64,000 bases of DNA from Streptomyces sp. S3(2020). Its GTDB lineage: Bacteria; Actinomycetota; Actinomycetes; Streptomycetales; Streptomycetaceae. Below, piece after piece: positions 16,588-25,062 of the stretch; position 1 is the stretch's first letter, and every line of letters starts with the position of its first letter. The notes under the pieces were generated by a model that had not been told where the DNA came from, ran no database searches, and saw only the letters and a program-made list of their open reading frames with translations. The stretch is from positions 1-64,000 of the forward strand of contig NZ_JABERD010000025.1 in NCBI RefSeq assembly GCF_013044505.1, read 5' to 3'. The position numbers and the translations under genes were made by a program.

Positions 16588-18387
16588 TCACACGGGGGAG
16601 TCGCGGGTGTCCGACCACGCCCGCCAGAGAGCCGCGTACGGCCCCGCGGCAGCGCGCAGTTCGTCATGCGTCCCGGTCTCGACGATGTGTCCGGCGTCCA
16701 TGACGACGATGCGGTCGGCGCCGGCGGCCTGGCTGAGACGGTGCGCGACGATCAGTGCGGTACGGCCGTCCACCGCCCGGGCGACCGCCTTCTCCAGGGC
16801 GCGCGCTCCGGCGCTGCCCGCCTCCGCGGTGGCCTCGTCGAGGATCACCAGCGGTGGATCGGCGAGGATCAGCCGGGCGAGGGCCAGGGCCTGCGTGCGG
16901 TCGCCGCTGAGCCGGTGGCCGCCGTCGCCGACGACCGTGGCGAGGCCGTCGGGCAGCGCCTCGGCCCAGGCCAGGGCATCGACGCGGTCGAGCGCGGCAC
17001 GCAGTTCGTCGTCGGTGGCGTCGGGCCTGGCCAGACGGAGGTCGTCGGCGAGGGAGCCCGCGAAGACATGGGTCTCCTGGGTGATCAGCGCGACCGTGCG
17101 GCGGGCGGCTCCCGGGCTCAGCTCGGTCGGCGGGACACCGCCGACCAGGACGGTGCCGGCGGTGGGCGGCTGGATGCCGGCGACCAGTCTGGCAAGCGTG
17201 GTCTTGCCGGCTCCGCTGGCGCCCACCAGGGCCACCCGTTCACCGGGACGGATCGTCAGGTCGATGTCGTGCAGGACGAGATGGCCCGGCCGGTACGCGT
17301 GGTCGAGGTCGCGCACGGTGACCTCGACGCGGCCCGTCTCGACGCGGCGGGTCGATTCCGGGGGCGGGGGCTGGTCGGTGACACCGATGAGCCGGGCCAG
17401 ACCGGCCATGGCCGACTGGGCGTCGTCGAGGAGGACGAGGGCGGCGTTGACGGGGGTGAACAGGCTGTGGAAGTACAGGGCGGCCGCGGTCGCCGTGCCG
17501 ATGGACGCCGAGCCCTGGCGCACCAGCCAGTAGCCGGTGAACAGTACGGCGGCCAGGCCGATGTACTCGGCGATGTGCAGTCGGCTGTAGAAGCCCAGGA
17601 CCAGCTGGATGCCGCGCATCGTCAGTGCCACGACGGACCGGGACCGCTCGGTGACCCGCCCGGCGTGCTCCCGCTCCAGGCGGAACGCCCGCACCGTGGA
17701 ACTGCCCGCGACGGTGTCGAGGAGTTGCTGCTGCTGGGCGCTCGCGGCCGTGCGCTGCTCGGCGTAGAGCGGCACGGCCCGGGCGATGTACCAGCGCGCG
17801 GTGGCCGCCTGTACGGGGACCGCCAGCAGCGCGGCGAGCAGGAACCGCCAGTCGAGCAGCGCCATCGCTCCCAGGGTGAGGACGATGGTCAGCAGCGAAC
17901 GGGCCAGCTCCGGCAGGGCGTTGCGCACCGCCTCGGCGATCAGGGACACGTCCGCGGTGACCCGGGCGGTGAGATCACCGGCGCCGGCCCTCTCGACCCG
18001 CTCCAGCGGCAGGCCGAGGGCGCGTTCGACGAACCGCTCGCGCAACCGGGCCAGTGTCGTCTCGCCCAGCCGGGAGATGAGCGACAGACCGAACCCCGAG
18101 CTCGCGCCCTGCGTCACGGCCACGGCCACGAGCAGCGCCGCGGTGACGGTGATGGCGTCGACGGACGCGCGGTCGGCCGCCAGGTCCACGATCCGGCCCA
18201 GCAGCGGCTGCACCAGCAGCCCGACGGCGGTGGAGGCGACCGTCACCGCGAACGCGGTCAGCGCCAACCGCCTTTGCGGGCGCAGGAGTTCCATGACTCC
18301 GGCGCGGGTGCGCGCGGGCGTGGCGACGGGCAGCAGGTCGGGCCCGGACGCGCCGCCGGTCCCCGCCTCGGCCTCGGACCGGGTCAT
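16588..18387 (-). CDS. ABC exporter half-transporter (canonical Walker A, degenerate signature)
   Basis: 599 residues: an exporter membrane domain with six helices (about 30-325), then an ATPase domain. Walker A is intact (GASGAGKTT), as are Walker B (LVILDEATAE) and the switch histidine (IVAHRLS). The ABC signature, however, is LSGDRTQ instead of LSGGQ. It overlaps the next exporter gene by four bases and should form a heterodimer with it. In such a dimer this Walker A would pair with the partner's good LSGGQ, giving one working site. Position in an iron-box operon beside a siderophore-binding lipoprotein suggests siderophore export or IrtAB-like import. Confidence 0.9.
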   Translation of the reverse strand: MTRSEAEAGTGGASGPDLLPVATPARTRAGVMELLRPQRRLALTAFAVTVASTAVGLLVQPLLGRIVDLAADRASVDAITVTAALLVAVAVTQGASSGFGLSLISRLGETTLARLRERFVERALGLPLERVERAGAGDLTARVTADVSLIAEAVRNALPELARSLLTIVLTLGAMALLDWRFLLAALLAVPVQAATARWYIARAVPLYAEQRTAASAQQQQLLDTVAGSSTVRAFRLEREHAGRVTERSRSVVALTMRGIQLVLGFYSRLHIAEYIGLAAVLFTGYWLVRQGSASIGTATAAALYFHSLFTPVNAALVLLDDAQSAMAGLARLIGVTDQPPPPESTRRVETGRVEVTVRDLDHAYRPGHLVLHDIDLTIRPGERVALVGASGAGKTTLARLVAGIQPPTAGTVLVGGVPPTELSPGAARRTVALITQETHVFAGSLADDLRLARPDATDDELRAALDRVDALAWAEALPDGLATVVGDGGHRLSGDRTQALALARLILADPPLVILDEATAEAGSAGARALEKAVARAVDGRTALIVAHRLSQAAGADRIVVMDAGHIVETGTHDELRAAAGPYAALWRAWSDTRDSPV

Positions 18388-20093
18388 GCGAGCACCGCCG
18401 TCCGGTAGGCCGCGTTGTCGTGGACCAGCTGCTCGTGGGTACCCGTCGCGGTGACCTGGCCGCCGTCGAGGACGACGACGCGGTCCGTCACGGCGAGGAG
18501 AGCGGGGCTGGTGGTCACCACCACGGTGGTACGTCCCTCGCGTACGTCCCTGACTCCGGCGGCGATCCGTGCCTCGGTGACGGCGTCGACGGCCGTGGCG
18601 GGTTCGTGCAGGACGAGGACCGGAGCGTCGACGGCCAGCGCGCGGGCCAGGGCGACACGTTGCCGTTGTCCCCCGGAGAGCGAATGCCCGCGCGCGGTGA
18701 CGGCCGAGTCGAGGCCGTCGGGCAGGGTACGTACGACCTCGTCCGTGCCGGAGGCGGCGATCGCGGCGGTGACGGGCGCGCCGGTCCGGGAGCGGGCCGC
18801 GGCGGCGACGTTGTCGAGGAGCGTGCCTTCGAACAGGTCCGCGTCGTGCTCGGCGACCAGGAGCGCGGCCCGCAGCTCCGCGAGGTCCAGCGCGGCCAGC
18901 TCGGTGCCGTCCAGTTCGACGGCTCCGGAGTCGGGGTCGGCGTGGCGGCCGAGGCAGCGCAGCAGGGCTGTCGCGTCGGCCGGGTCGGTGGCGACGACAC
19001 CGACCGACTCACCGGGCGCGATGTCGAGATCCAGGTCGCGCAGGGACCCGTACGACAGGCCGCGCAGCCGCAGCCGGCCCTCCACCCGGCGCGGCACGGT
19101 GCCGGTGGTGGCCGGCTTGTGCGCCACGGCGTGTTCGGCGCCGAGGACTTCGGCGATACGGGCGGCGGACGCGCGTCCCTGGGCCAGCTCGGCGTTGACC
19201 CAGGAGAACTCGGAGAGCGGGCCGATGAGGAACAGGGCCAGCGCGACGGAGGTGACCAGCTCGCCGAGGCCGATGTCGCCGCGTGCGGCCAGGCGTCCGC
19301 CGACGAGTACGACCAGGGCGAGGAACGAGCCGGTGAGCATGGTCACGACCCCGCTCTGCCAGGCCTCGGCACGGGCCGCGCGCAAGGTGGCGGTCAGCGA
19401 GTCCCGGCTCACCCGCCGGTAGCGGGCGACGGCCGCCTGCTCGGCGCCGATGCCCTTGAGGACACGCAGTCCGGCCACGAGGTCCGCCGCGACGCCCGAG
19501 GCCCGCGCCGCACGCTCCTGCTCGGTCTCGCTGCGCCGCTCCAGGGGCTTGCTCAGCAGGTGCACCAGCCACAGCAGCAGGGGAGTGCCCAGCAGGACGA
19601 GGAGTCCGAGGGGCAGGGACACCCGCAGCAGGACGACCGCGCCGACCGCCAGGCCCGTCGTGGCCGCGACGCCGACGATGAGGGCCATGGTGACGGCGCC
19701 GACGCGGCGGGCATCCTCGGTGGCCACATTCGCCAGTTCGCCGGGCAACCGGCCTTCGTCCGCGCCTCCTTCGGGAGCGAGGAGCCGGTCGATCAGTTCG
19801 GTTCTGAGGTGGTGCGCGGCGGTCACGGAGGCCCGTTCGCCGGCGCGGGCACCGAAGCGGAAGCTGAAGGACAGCCCGACGTAGACGACGGCCAGGACGC
19901 CGAGCCACAGCAGCAGAGCGGCGGCGTCACCGTCCACGACTCCTTGGTCGATGGCCACACCGATGAGCACCGGCACGAGTGCCTCGCCCGTCTGGTGGCC
20001 CATGGACAGCACCGCGCCGAGTGCGACGTCACGCCGCTGTCCTCGTACCGCGCGCCACAGGACGTGACGTCCCGGGAGGTCCGCTTCTCTCAC
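18384..20093 (-). CDS. ABC exporter half-transporter (degenerate Walker A, canonical signature)
   Basis: 569 residues from the GTG at 20093, preceded by GGAGGG; this leaves 50 bases to the iron box. Six membrane helices are followed by an ATPase domain that lacks a usable site. Walker A is replaced by GVVATDPADATALL with no GK[ST], Walker B ends LVLHEP instead of LDEP, and the switch histidine is missing (VTTSPALL). The signature LSGGQRQRVALARAL is perfect. The damage is complementary to that of the partner gene, so the dimer has one consensus and one degenerate ATP site, as in other heterodimeric exporters. It is first in the operon and probably repressed by iron. Confidence 0.9.
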   Translation of the reverse strand: MREADLPGRHVLWRAVRGQRRDVALGAVLSMGHQTGEALVPVLIGVAIDQGVVDGDAAALLLWLGVLAVVYVGLSFSFRFGARAGERASVTAAHHLRTELIDRLLAPEGGADEGRLPGELANVATEDARRVGAVTMALIVGVAATTGLAVGAVVLLRVSLPLGLLVLLGTPLLLWLVHLLSKPLERRSETEQERAARASGVAADLVAGLRVLKGIGAEQAAVARYRRVSRDSLTATLRAARAEAWQSGVVTMLTGSFLALVVLVGGRLAARGDIGLGELVTSVALALFLIGPLSEFSWVNAELAQGRASAARIAEVLGAEHAVAHKPATTGTVPRRVEGRLRLRGLSYGSLRDLDLDIAPGESVGVVATDPADATALLRCLGRHADPDSGAVELDGTELAALDLAELRAALLVAEHDADLFEGTLLDNVAAAARSRTGAPVTAAIAASGTDEVVRTLPDGLDSAVTARGHSLSGGQRQRVALARALAVDAPVLVLHEPATAVDAVTEARIAAGVRDVREGRTTVVVTTSPALLAVTDRVVVLDGGQVTATGTHEQLVHDNAAYRTAVLA

Positions 20094-20143
20094 GCATCCC
20101 TCCGGAGCGGAAATCACAGCAACTGAACACCAGCCGCACAAAC

Positions 20144-20162
20144 TTAGGTAAGGCTAACTACA
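20144..20162. promoter_or_regulatory. Iron box (DmdR/IdeR type) before the exporter operon
   Basis: TTAGGTAAGGCTAACTACA matches the DmdR1/IdeR consensus TTAGGTTAGGCTAACCTAA with a weaker right half. It lies 51 bases before the exporter start and overlaps the last codons of the upstream HTH gene. Confidence 0.85.
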
Positions 20163-20778
20163 ACTCTTCGGCTCGGCTACCCCTTTGAGGTGGCGAGGGA
20201 GTCTCCGGCGCGGTGTCGTCGACCCGGACGAGCCGGTAGCGGTGCTCGAACGCCGAGACGCCCCGTCTGTCGCCGCGCTTGGGCCGGGCGCGCCGCGCCG
20301 CGAGGATCAGCGCGTTCAGCGTCGGGTGCTGCCTGCGGAGTCCGTTGAGGGCGTTGAGGGTGACGCCGGCGGCTTCGGCCGCGGGTGCGTGCCGGGCGCC
20401 CGCGCGAACCGCCCTGAGCAGGACGCGCAACGCGGCGGGTGTCAGCGGCGCCGGCTTGCCGTTGCCGCCCGGGGTGTGCAGTCGGGCCAGGGTGCTCGCG
20501 GCTGCCATGGCCGCCGCGAACGAGGGGTTGTGCGCCTGCCAGTTGCGCAGCAGCCGTTCCGGGACCCCGGCGGCCACGGCGCAGCCGGCCGGACCGAGGC
20601 CGAGTGCCGCCGCCCGTACGGCCTCGGCCATGCGGGTCAGCGTCTCCTCGCGCAGAGTCGGGCTGCGGCCCAGGGCCGCGAGGAGATCGGCGTCGAGGTC
20701 GTCCTGCGCGACGAGCCGCTCAAGGACGCCATCGGTCCATGCCGCCGACTCGCGGGCAGGGTCGACTCCTTCATCCAT
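20158..20778 (-). CDS. Iron-regulated HTH-like protein of unknown function
   Basis: 206 residues from the ATG at 20778, which follows GGGGGTG. It is helical and arginine/alanine-rich with no membrane segment. Two stretches look like homeodomain-type helix-turn-helix units: AVAAGVPERLLRNWQAHNPSF near residue 85, and APAAEAAGVTLNALNGLRRQ near residue 150. The tail is basic (RRARPKRGDRRG). I do not know the family. It has its own near-perfect iron box and sits between the importer and exporter operons, so it is probably made when iron is scarce. A regulator of the region is possible; nucleic-acid binding is inference. Confidence 0.7.
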   Translation of the reverse strand: MDEGVDPARESAAWTDGVLERLVAQDDLDADLLAALGRSPTLREETLTRMAEAVRAAALGLGPAGCAVAAGVPERLLRNWQAHNPSFAAAMAAASTLARLHTPGGNGKPAPLTPAALRVLLRAVRAGARHAPAAEAAGVTLNALNGLRRQHPTLNALILAARRARPKRGDRRGVSAFEHRYRLVRVDDTAPETPSPPQRGSRAEEL

Positions 20779-20790
20779 CGGCACCCCCAA

Positions 20791-20809
20791 TTAGGTTAGC
20801 CTTACCTAA
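20791..20809. promoter_or_regulatory. Iron box before the HTH-like gene
   Basis: TTAGGTTAGCCTTACCTAA has the perfect outer palindrome of the DmdR/IdeR consensus. It is 13 bases from the ATG at 20778, so binding would block initiation. Confidence 0.9.
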
Positions 20810-20861
20810 TCATGTGTGTGTTCTAGGTGCCAGCTGTTTGCCCGTGCGGGCCGCGCACGCC

Positions 20862-22928
20862 TCATCGGCGGCTGCGCATGAGGAGATGGAGGAAGTACGG
20901 CGTACCGATCACGGCCGTCATCAGGCCGGCGCCGAGCTGGGCGGGTGCGATCGCGGTCCGGCCCAACAGGTCCGCCGTACAGACGAGAACGGCCCCGAGA
21001 AGGACAGCGACCGGGACCACCCGGGCATGCTGTCGGCCCACCAGGGCGCGCGCCGCGTGGGGCGCCACCAGCCCCACGAAGCCGATCGTGCCCGCGGCCG
21101 CCACGGCGGTCCCGCTGAGCAGCACGCTCAGCGCGAGGAAGCCCAGCCGGGCGCGGGACAGACCGAGGCCCAGGAGTCTGGGGGTGTCCTCGTCGAGCGA
21201 TGTCAGGTCGAGTTCGGTGCGCCGCGCCACCGCGACCAGCACACCCAGCGCGAGCACGACGGCGAGCGGAACCACGTCCGGCAGGGTGCGCCCGTAGGTG
21301 GACCCCGACAGCCAGGTCAGCGCCTTCGTCGCGTTGAACGGATCGGTCAGCACGATGAGCAGGCTGATCAGCGCGGCGGTCCCGGTGGCGACACCGAACC
21401 CGACGAGGACCAGCCGGTTCTGCCGGAACCCGCCGCGCGCGGCGAGCCCGAACACGACGACGGAACTGACGGCGGCGCCCGCGAACGCGGCACCGGCCAG
21501 ACTCCACGATCCGGCGTCCGACGTCGTCGTGACGAGGAGTACGGCACCGAGCGCGGCCCCGCCGGAGACGCCCAGGATGCCGGGCTCGGCCAGCGGATTG
21601 CGGGTCACGGCCTGGACCAGCGTGCCGGCCAGCGCGAGCGCCGCACCGGCGAGGAGCGCCGCGAGGACCCGGGGCACCCGGGTGTCCAGCACGAAGCCGA
21701 CGGTCCGACCCGCCCTGCCCTGGGCCCAGTTGACCACGTCCCCCAGCAGCAACTTGCTGTCACCCAGGAGTACGGCGGCGATCGTCACGCCGACGAGCAC
21801 GGCCACCAGCACGGCCGTGGTGGTCAGGAAGACAGCCCTGCTCCGGATACGCAGCTTGTCGGACGCGGCGGCTCCCGCACCGTCCCGCACCCGCGTCGCC
21901 ATCACGATCAGGAACACCGCGCCGACCAGACTGGTGGCCACCCCGGTCGGTACGGCGACCGCGACGTCCGCGGGCACGAAGGCCCGCAGGAGCACGTCCG
22001 AGCCGAGGACCAGCACGGCACCCACGAGCCCCGCGACGGGAAGCGCCGCCCGGGTCCGCGTGAACGGGCGGATCCTGCGCGCCAGAGGACGGACGAGGGC
22101 GGGCGCGCACAGGCCGACGAAGCCGATCGGCCCGGCCAGGGTGACGGCGGCCGCGGAGAGCAGCGCCGCGAGGACGACCGCGGTGAGCCGGGTGGCGCGG
22201 ACCGGGACCCCCAGACCGCGGGCCGCGTCGTCGCCCAGGGACAGGGCGTCGATACGGCGGGCCAGCAGGAGCAGCCCGGCCAGTCCCGCGAGACCGACGG
22301 GCGCCATCTGGAGCACGCCGTCGAAACCGTTCTGGGCGATGCTGCCCTGGTTCCACTGGTAGAGGCCCTCGGTCTCCTGCGGGAACAGCAGGAGCAGCCC
22401 CTCGGTGATGGCGGTGAGCCCGAGGGCGAGGGCACTGCCGGCCAGGACGAGCCGGACGGTGCCCGCCCCCAGACCCGACAGACCGAGCACGACGGCCGCC
22501 GCCGCGAGACCACCGACGAACGCGACACCGGAGGAGGCGAGCAGCGGCAGCGAGACACCGGTGACCGCGGCCAGACCGAGCGCCAGATAGGAGCCGGCGT
22601 TCACCGCGAGGGTGTCCGGCGAGGCCAGCACATTGCGGCTGACCGCCTGGAGGGCGGCGCCCGCCACGCCGAGGACGGCCCCGACGAGCAGCCCCGCGGC
22701 CGCCCTCGGTAGCCGGGAGGCGATGACGACGGACGCGTCCGCCGGATCGGCCCGGCCGATGAGCGCCTTCCACACCTCCCCGGCGCCGACGGCGGCCGTG
22801 CCCTGCGTGATGTCGACGACCGCGAGGGCCGCGACCAGCAGGGCCAGCGCGGCCGTCACCGCGGCCGCGCCCGTCCGGGACGTGGCCGTCGACGGACGGG
22901 TGGCGGGAGTTGTCGCGGTGACGGCCAC
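20862..22928 (-). CDS. Iron-siderophore ABC permease, two FecCD units fused
   Basis: 688 residues made of two complete FecCD permease units (about 25-350 and 365-688), so one chain replaces the usual pair, as in FhuB. Each half repeats the family motifs: QAVSRNVLASPDTLAVNAG and QAVTRNPLAEPGILGVSGG, then GPIGFVGLCAPALVR and GTIGFVGLVAPHAAR. The second motif of each pair is the coupling loop to the ATPase. The GTG start lies four bases after the binding-protein stop, so translation is coupled. Last gene of the three-gene importer operon with an iron box at its head. Confidence 0.95.
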   Translation of the reverse strand: MAVTATTPATRPSTATSRTGAAAVTAALALLVAALAVVDITQGTAAVGAGEVWKALIGRADPADASVVIASRLPRAAAGLLVGAVLGVAGAALQAVSRNVLASPDTLAVNAGSYLALGLAAVTGVSLPLLASSGVAFVGGLAAAAVVLGLSGLGAGTVRLVLAGSALALGLTAITEGLLLLFPQETEGLYQWNQGSIAQNGFDGVLQMAPVGLAGLAGLLLLARRIDALSLGDDAARGLGVPVRATRLTAVVLAALLSAAAVTLAGPIGFVGLCAPALVRPLARRIRPFTRTRAALPVAGLVGAVLVLGSDVLLRAFVPADVAVAVPTGVATSLVGAVFLIVMATRVRDGAGAAASDKLRIRSRAVFLTTTAVLVAVLVGVTIAAVLLGDSKLLLGDVVNWAQGRAGRTVGFVLDTRVPRVLAALLAGAALALAGTLVQAVTRNPLAEPGILGVSGGAALGAVLLVTTTSDAGSWSLAGAAFAGAAVSSVVVFGLAARGGFRQNRLVLVGFGVATGTAALISLLIVLTDPFNATKALTWLSGSTYGRTLPDVVPLAVVLALGVLVAVARRTELDLTSLDEDTPRLLGLGLSRARLGFLALSVLLSGTAVAAAGTIGFVGLVAPHAARALVGRQHARVVPVAVLLGAVLVCTADLLGRTAIAPAQLGAGLMTAVIGTPYFLHLLMRSRR

Positions 22929-22932
22929 GGTG

Positions 22933-23925
22933 CTACTTCGTCAGCTCGCCGACGAGGGCGTCGATGTAGGCCTCCATCGACTTCTGGCCGCCGAACATCC
23001 AGATGCCGTCGGGCAGCCGGTGGACATTGCCCTTCTTCACGAACGGCAGGGTGGTCCACACCTTGTCCTCGGACAGGGAGCCGCCCTCGGTGAACGGCGT
23101 GCTGCTCTTGTCCCCGTCGTTGGCGATGAAGGCGAACCGCACGTCGTCGCCCAGCTTGGTGAGGCCCTCGACGTCGGTGGTGCCGAGCCCGTAGTCCTTG
23201 TCGCCCTCGACGGTCCAGGCGTTCTTCAGACCGAGTCGCTCGTTGACCGCGCCGATGAGCGAGCCGCTGGTGAACGGCCGGACCGAGACCTGGTTGGAGA
23301 TGTCGTAGCCGTCGGCGAAGGCGACCTCCGCACCGCCGAGACCGGCGTCCGCGAGGGCCTTCTTGCCCTCGGCGACCTTCGCGTCGAACTCCTTCTTCAG
23401 CTCGTCGGCCCGGTCGGTGGTGCCCGTGGCCTTGGCGATGAGGGCGAGGTTCTCGGTCATCTGCTTGACCGGGTCGGCGGCGTTGGCGGAACGCACCTCC
23501 AGCACCGGCGCGACCTTGCGCAGCTGCTTCACGGCGGCCGGCGGCAGGTCGGTGCTGGCGACGATGAGGTCCGGCGCCAGGGCGGCGACGGTGTCCATGC
23601 TGGGCTCGCCGCGGGTGCCGATGTCCTTGGGCTCGTTCTTCAGCGGGACCACGGAGTCCCAGGTCTTGTAGCCCTTGACGTCGGCGACGCCGACCGGGTC
23701 CACGCCCAGCGATATCAGCAGCTCGACCTCGTGCCACTCGGTCCCGATGACCTTCTTGGCCGGCCCGTCGAGCTCGACCTTCGTGCCGGAGGCGTCGGTG
23801 AGCGTGATCGGCTCGGCGCTCTTGGGCGCCTCGGAGCTGTCGGCGGCGGGCTCCGTCGTGCCGCATGCGGTCAGGGCGAGGGCCGCGACGGTGGCGGCCG
23901 CCGCGGTCATCAACAGGCGTCTCAT
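22933..23925 (-). CDS. Iron-siderophore substrate-binding lipoprotein
   Basis: 330 residues. The signal peptide is MRRLLMTAAAATVAALAL with lipobox ALTAC, so the mature protein is anchored outside the membrane. The fold is the class III binding protein with two lobes joined by a helix (PDLIVASTDLPPAAVKQL, then KVAPVLEVRSA). The body ends EAYIDALVGELTK. It delivers a ferric siderophore to the fused permease. The ATG overlaps the ATPase stop codon as ATGA. Ligand identity cannot be read from the sequence. Confidence 0.95.
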   Translation of the reverse strand: MRRLLMTAAAATVAALALTACGTTEPAADSSEAPKSAEPITLTDASGTKVELDGPAKKVIGTEWHEVELLISLGVDPVGVADVKGYKTWDSVVPLKNEPKDIGTRGEPSMDTVAALAPDLIVASTDLPPAAVKQLRKVAPVLEVRSANAADPVKQMTENLALIAKATGTTDRADELKKEFDAKVAEGKKALADAGLGGAEVAFADGYDISNQVSVRPFTSGSLIGAVNERLGLKNAWTVEGDKDYGLGTTDVEGLTKLGDDVRFAFIANDGDKSSTPFTEGGSLSEDKVWTTLPFVKKGNVHRLPDGIWMFGGQKSMEAYIDALVGELTK

Positions 23926-24782
23926 GAGGGTGTACTGAGCCTTTCGCTTCGCGTGTGGTGTCGGCCGACCGCGCGGGTGCGCAGCCGGCCCGTGACGGGG
24001 TCGGTGTCGACTTCGACGCGGATGCCGTACGTGTCGGTCAGCCGCCGCGGTGTCAGGACGTCCTCGGGCAGGCCCTCGGCGATGACCCGCCCCTCGTGCA
24101 GCAGGACGATCCGGTCGCCGACGGCCGCGGCCTGGTCCAGGTCGTGCAGAACGGCGCCGACGGCGATCCCGTGCTCGTCCGCCAGATCGCGGATGAGGTC
24201 GAGAAGCTCGATCTGGTAGCGCAGGTCGAGGTAGGTCGTCGGCTCGTCCAGCAGGAGCACGCCGGTCTCCTGGGCCAGGCAGGAGGCCAGCCATACGCGC
24301 TGGAGCTGCCCTCCGGACAGGTGCTCGACGCCTCGCCCTTCGAGTTCCGTGACGCCGGTCATGGCGAGCGCGCGGTCCACCGCCGCCCGGCCGTCCGGAT
24401 CCGTCCTGCCCCAGCGGCCCCGGTACGGGTAGCGGCCGAACTCGACCACGTCCCGCACGGTCAGCCCACTGGGCGTGGGACGCCCCTGCGTCAACAGGGC
24501 GACATGACGCGAGAACTCACGGGAGGTCAGCGCGAGGCCGTCGACATCCGCGTCGATGACGAGCGTGGCGGACCGAGGCCGCTGAAGCCGCGCGAGGGTG
24601 CGCAGCAACGTCGACTTCCCGCTCCCGTTCGGTCCCACCAGAACGGTCACTTCGCCGGGCCGCAGCGCCAACGCCGCGCCATGCACGACATCCACGCCCT
24701 CGTACGCCACGGTGACATCCGTGGCCGACAGTTCATGACCGCGGGCACGGCCGGCCGCGGAGCTCTCTTCACCGACATTCAC
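23922..24782 (-). CDS. Iron-siderophore ABC transporter ATPase (FepC type)
   Basis: 286 residues with an intact ATPase core: Walker A GPNGSGKST (about residue 53), Q-loop LLTQGR, signature LSGGQLQRVWLA, Walker B VLLLDEPT and switch histidine AVLHDLDQA. FepC/FhuC-type features include RYPYRGRWG and EVDTDPVTGRLR. It powers the fused permease. It is the first gene of its operon; the iron box ends six bases before the ATG and there is no clear ribosome binding site between, so the message may be nearly leaderless. Confidence 0.95.
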   Translation of the reverse strand: MNVGEESSAAGRARGHELSATDVTVAYEGVDVVHGAALALRPGEVTVLVGPNGSGKSTLLRTLARLQRPRSATLVIDADVDGLALTSREFSRHVALLTQGRPTPSGLTVRDVVEFGRYPYRGRWGRTDPDGRAAVDRALAMTGVTELEGRGVEHLSGGQLQRVWLASCLAQETGVLLLDEPTTYLDLRYQIELLDLIRDLADEHGIAVGAVLHDLDQAAAVGDRIVLLHEGRVIAEGLPEDVLTPRRLTDTYGIRVEVDTDPVTGRLRTRAVGRHHTRSERLSTPS

Positions 24783-24787
24783 ACGGC

Positions 24788-24806
24788 GAAGGTTAGCCTA
24801 ACCTAA
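24788..24806. promoter_or_regulatory. Iron box before the importer operon
   Basis: Read on the minus strand: TTAGGTTAGGCTAACCTTC, 17 of 19 bases of the DmdR/IdeR consensus. It abuts the ATPase start, so repression by iron-loaded regulator is expected. Confidence 0.92.
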
Positions 24807-24874
24807 CAGCTTCCTGTGAAGGCCTTGTGCTGCCCATACGCAAGCCGAAAACCCGCCAGTCGTCGCGAGCTCCC

Positions 24875-24914
24875 GAAAAAGGCTTTGAGCGAGTCCGAGC
24901 CCCGCTGCTACCTT
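24875..24914 (+). promoter_or_regulatory. Promoter with A-rich box upstream of -35 (WhiB7/WblC-like)
   Basis: GAAAAA at 24875-24880, four bases, -35 TTGAGC at 24885-24890, an 18-base spacer, -10 TACCTT at 24909-24914. The spacing is identical to the promoter at 5168-5206. Confidence 0.6.
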
Positions 24915-24920
24915 CGCGCT

Positions 24921-25062
24921 GGACCGTGAAGTCGTCGTAGGGAGGTGAGCCCCGTGAACACAGTTACCCGTGGGTGCTCCCTCATCCCGTCACGGTCCGG
25001 CGGCTGACGTTCGGTGTCGCCAGGAGCGCCTGAGATCGAGGCACTCCTGGAGGGAGACTCCG
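24921..25062 (+). promoter_or_regulatory. Leader RNA with alternative stems, copy B
   Basis: Arm 1 GGTGCTCC (24973-24980, inside the small ORF) can pair over all eight positions, one of them G-U, with arm 2 GGAGCGCC (25023-25030). Arm 2 overlaps CCAGGAG (25020-25026), which alternatively forms a perfect seven-base stem with CTCCTGG (25044-25050). That stem touches the ribosome binding site GGAGGGAG (25049-25056) of the GNAT gene. The folds exclude each other. The same pair of arms is found in the leader at 5213-5341. Confidence 0.6.
24954..25007 (+). CDS. Upstream leader peptide, 17 codons (copy B)
   Basis: GTG start after a strong GGGAGGTG; the peptide is VNTVTRGCSLIPSRSGG. It has the same length as copy A and begins with the same V-N-x-V, then diverges because the conserved GGGTGCTCCC block is read in another frame. 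It ends 55 bases before the GNAT start. Confidence 0.6.
   Translation: MNTVTRGCSLIPSRSGG

Noticed and set aside
20439..22712. Long plus-strand frames opposite the FecCD permease.
   Set aside because: Arginine- and glutamine-rich shadow composition without start signals; the minus-strand permease has full family motifs.
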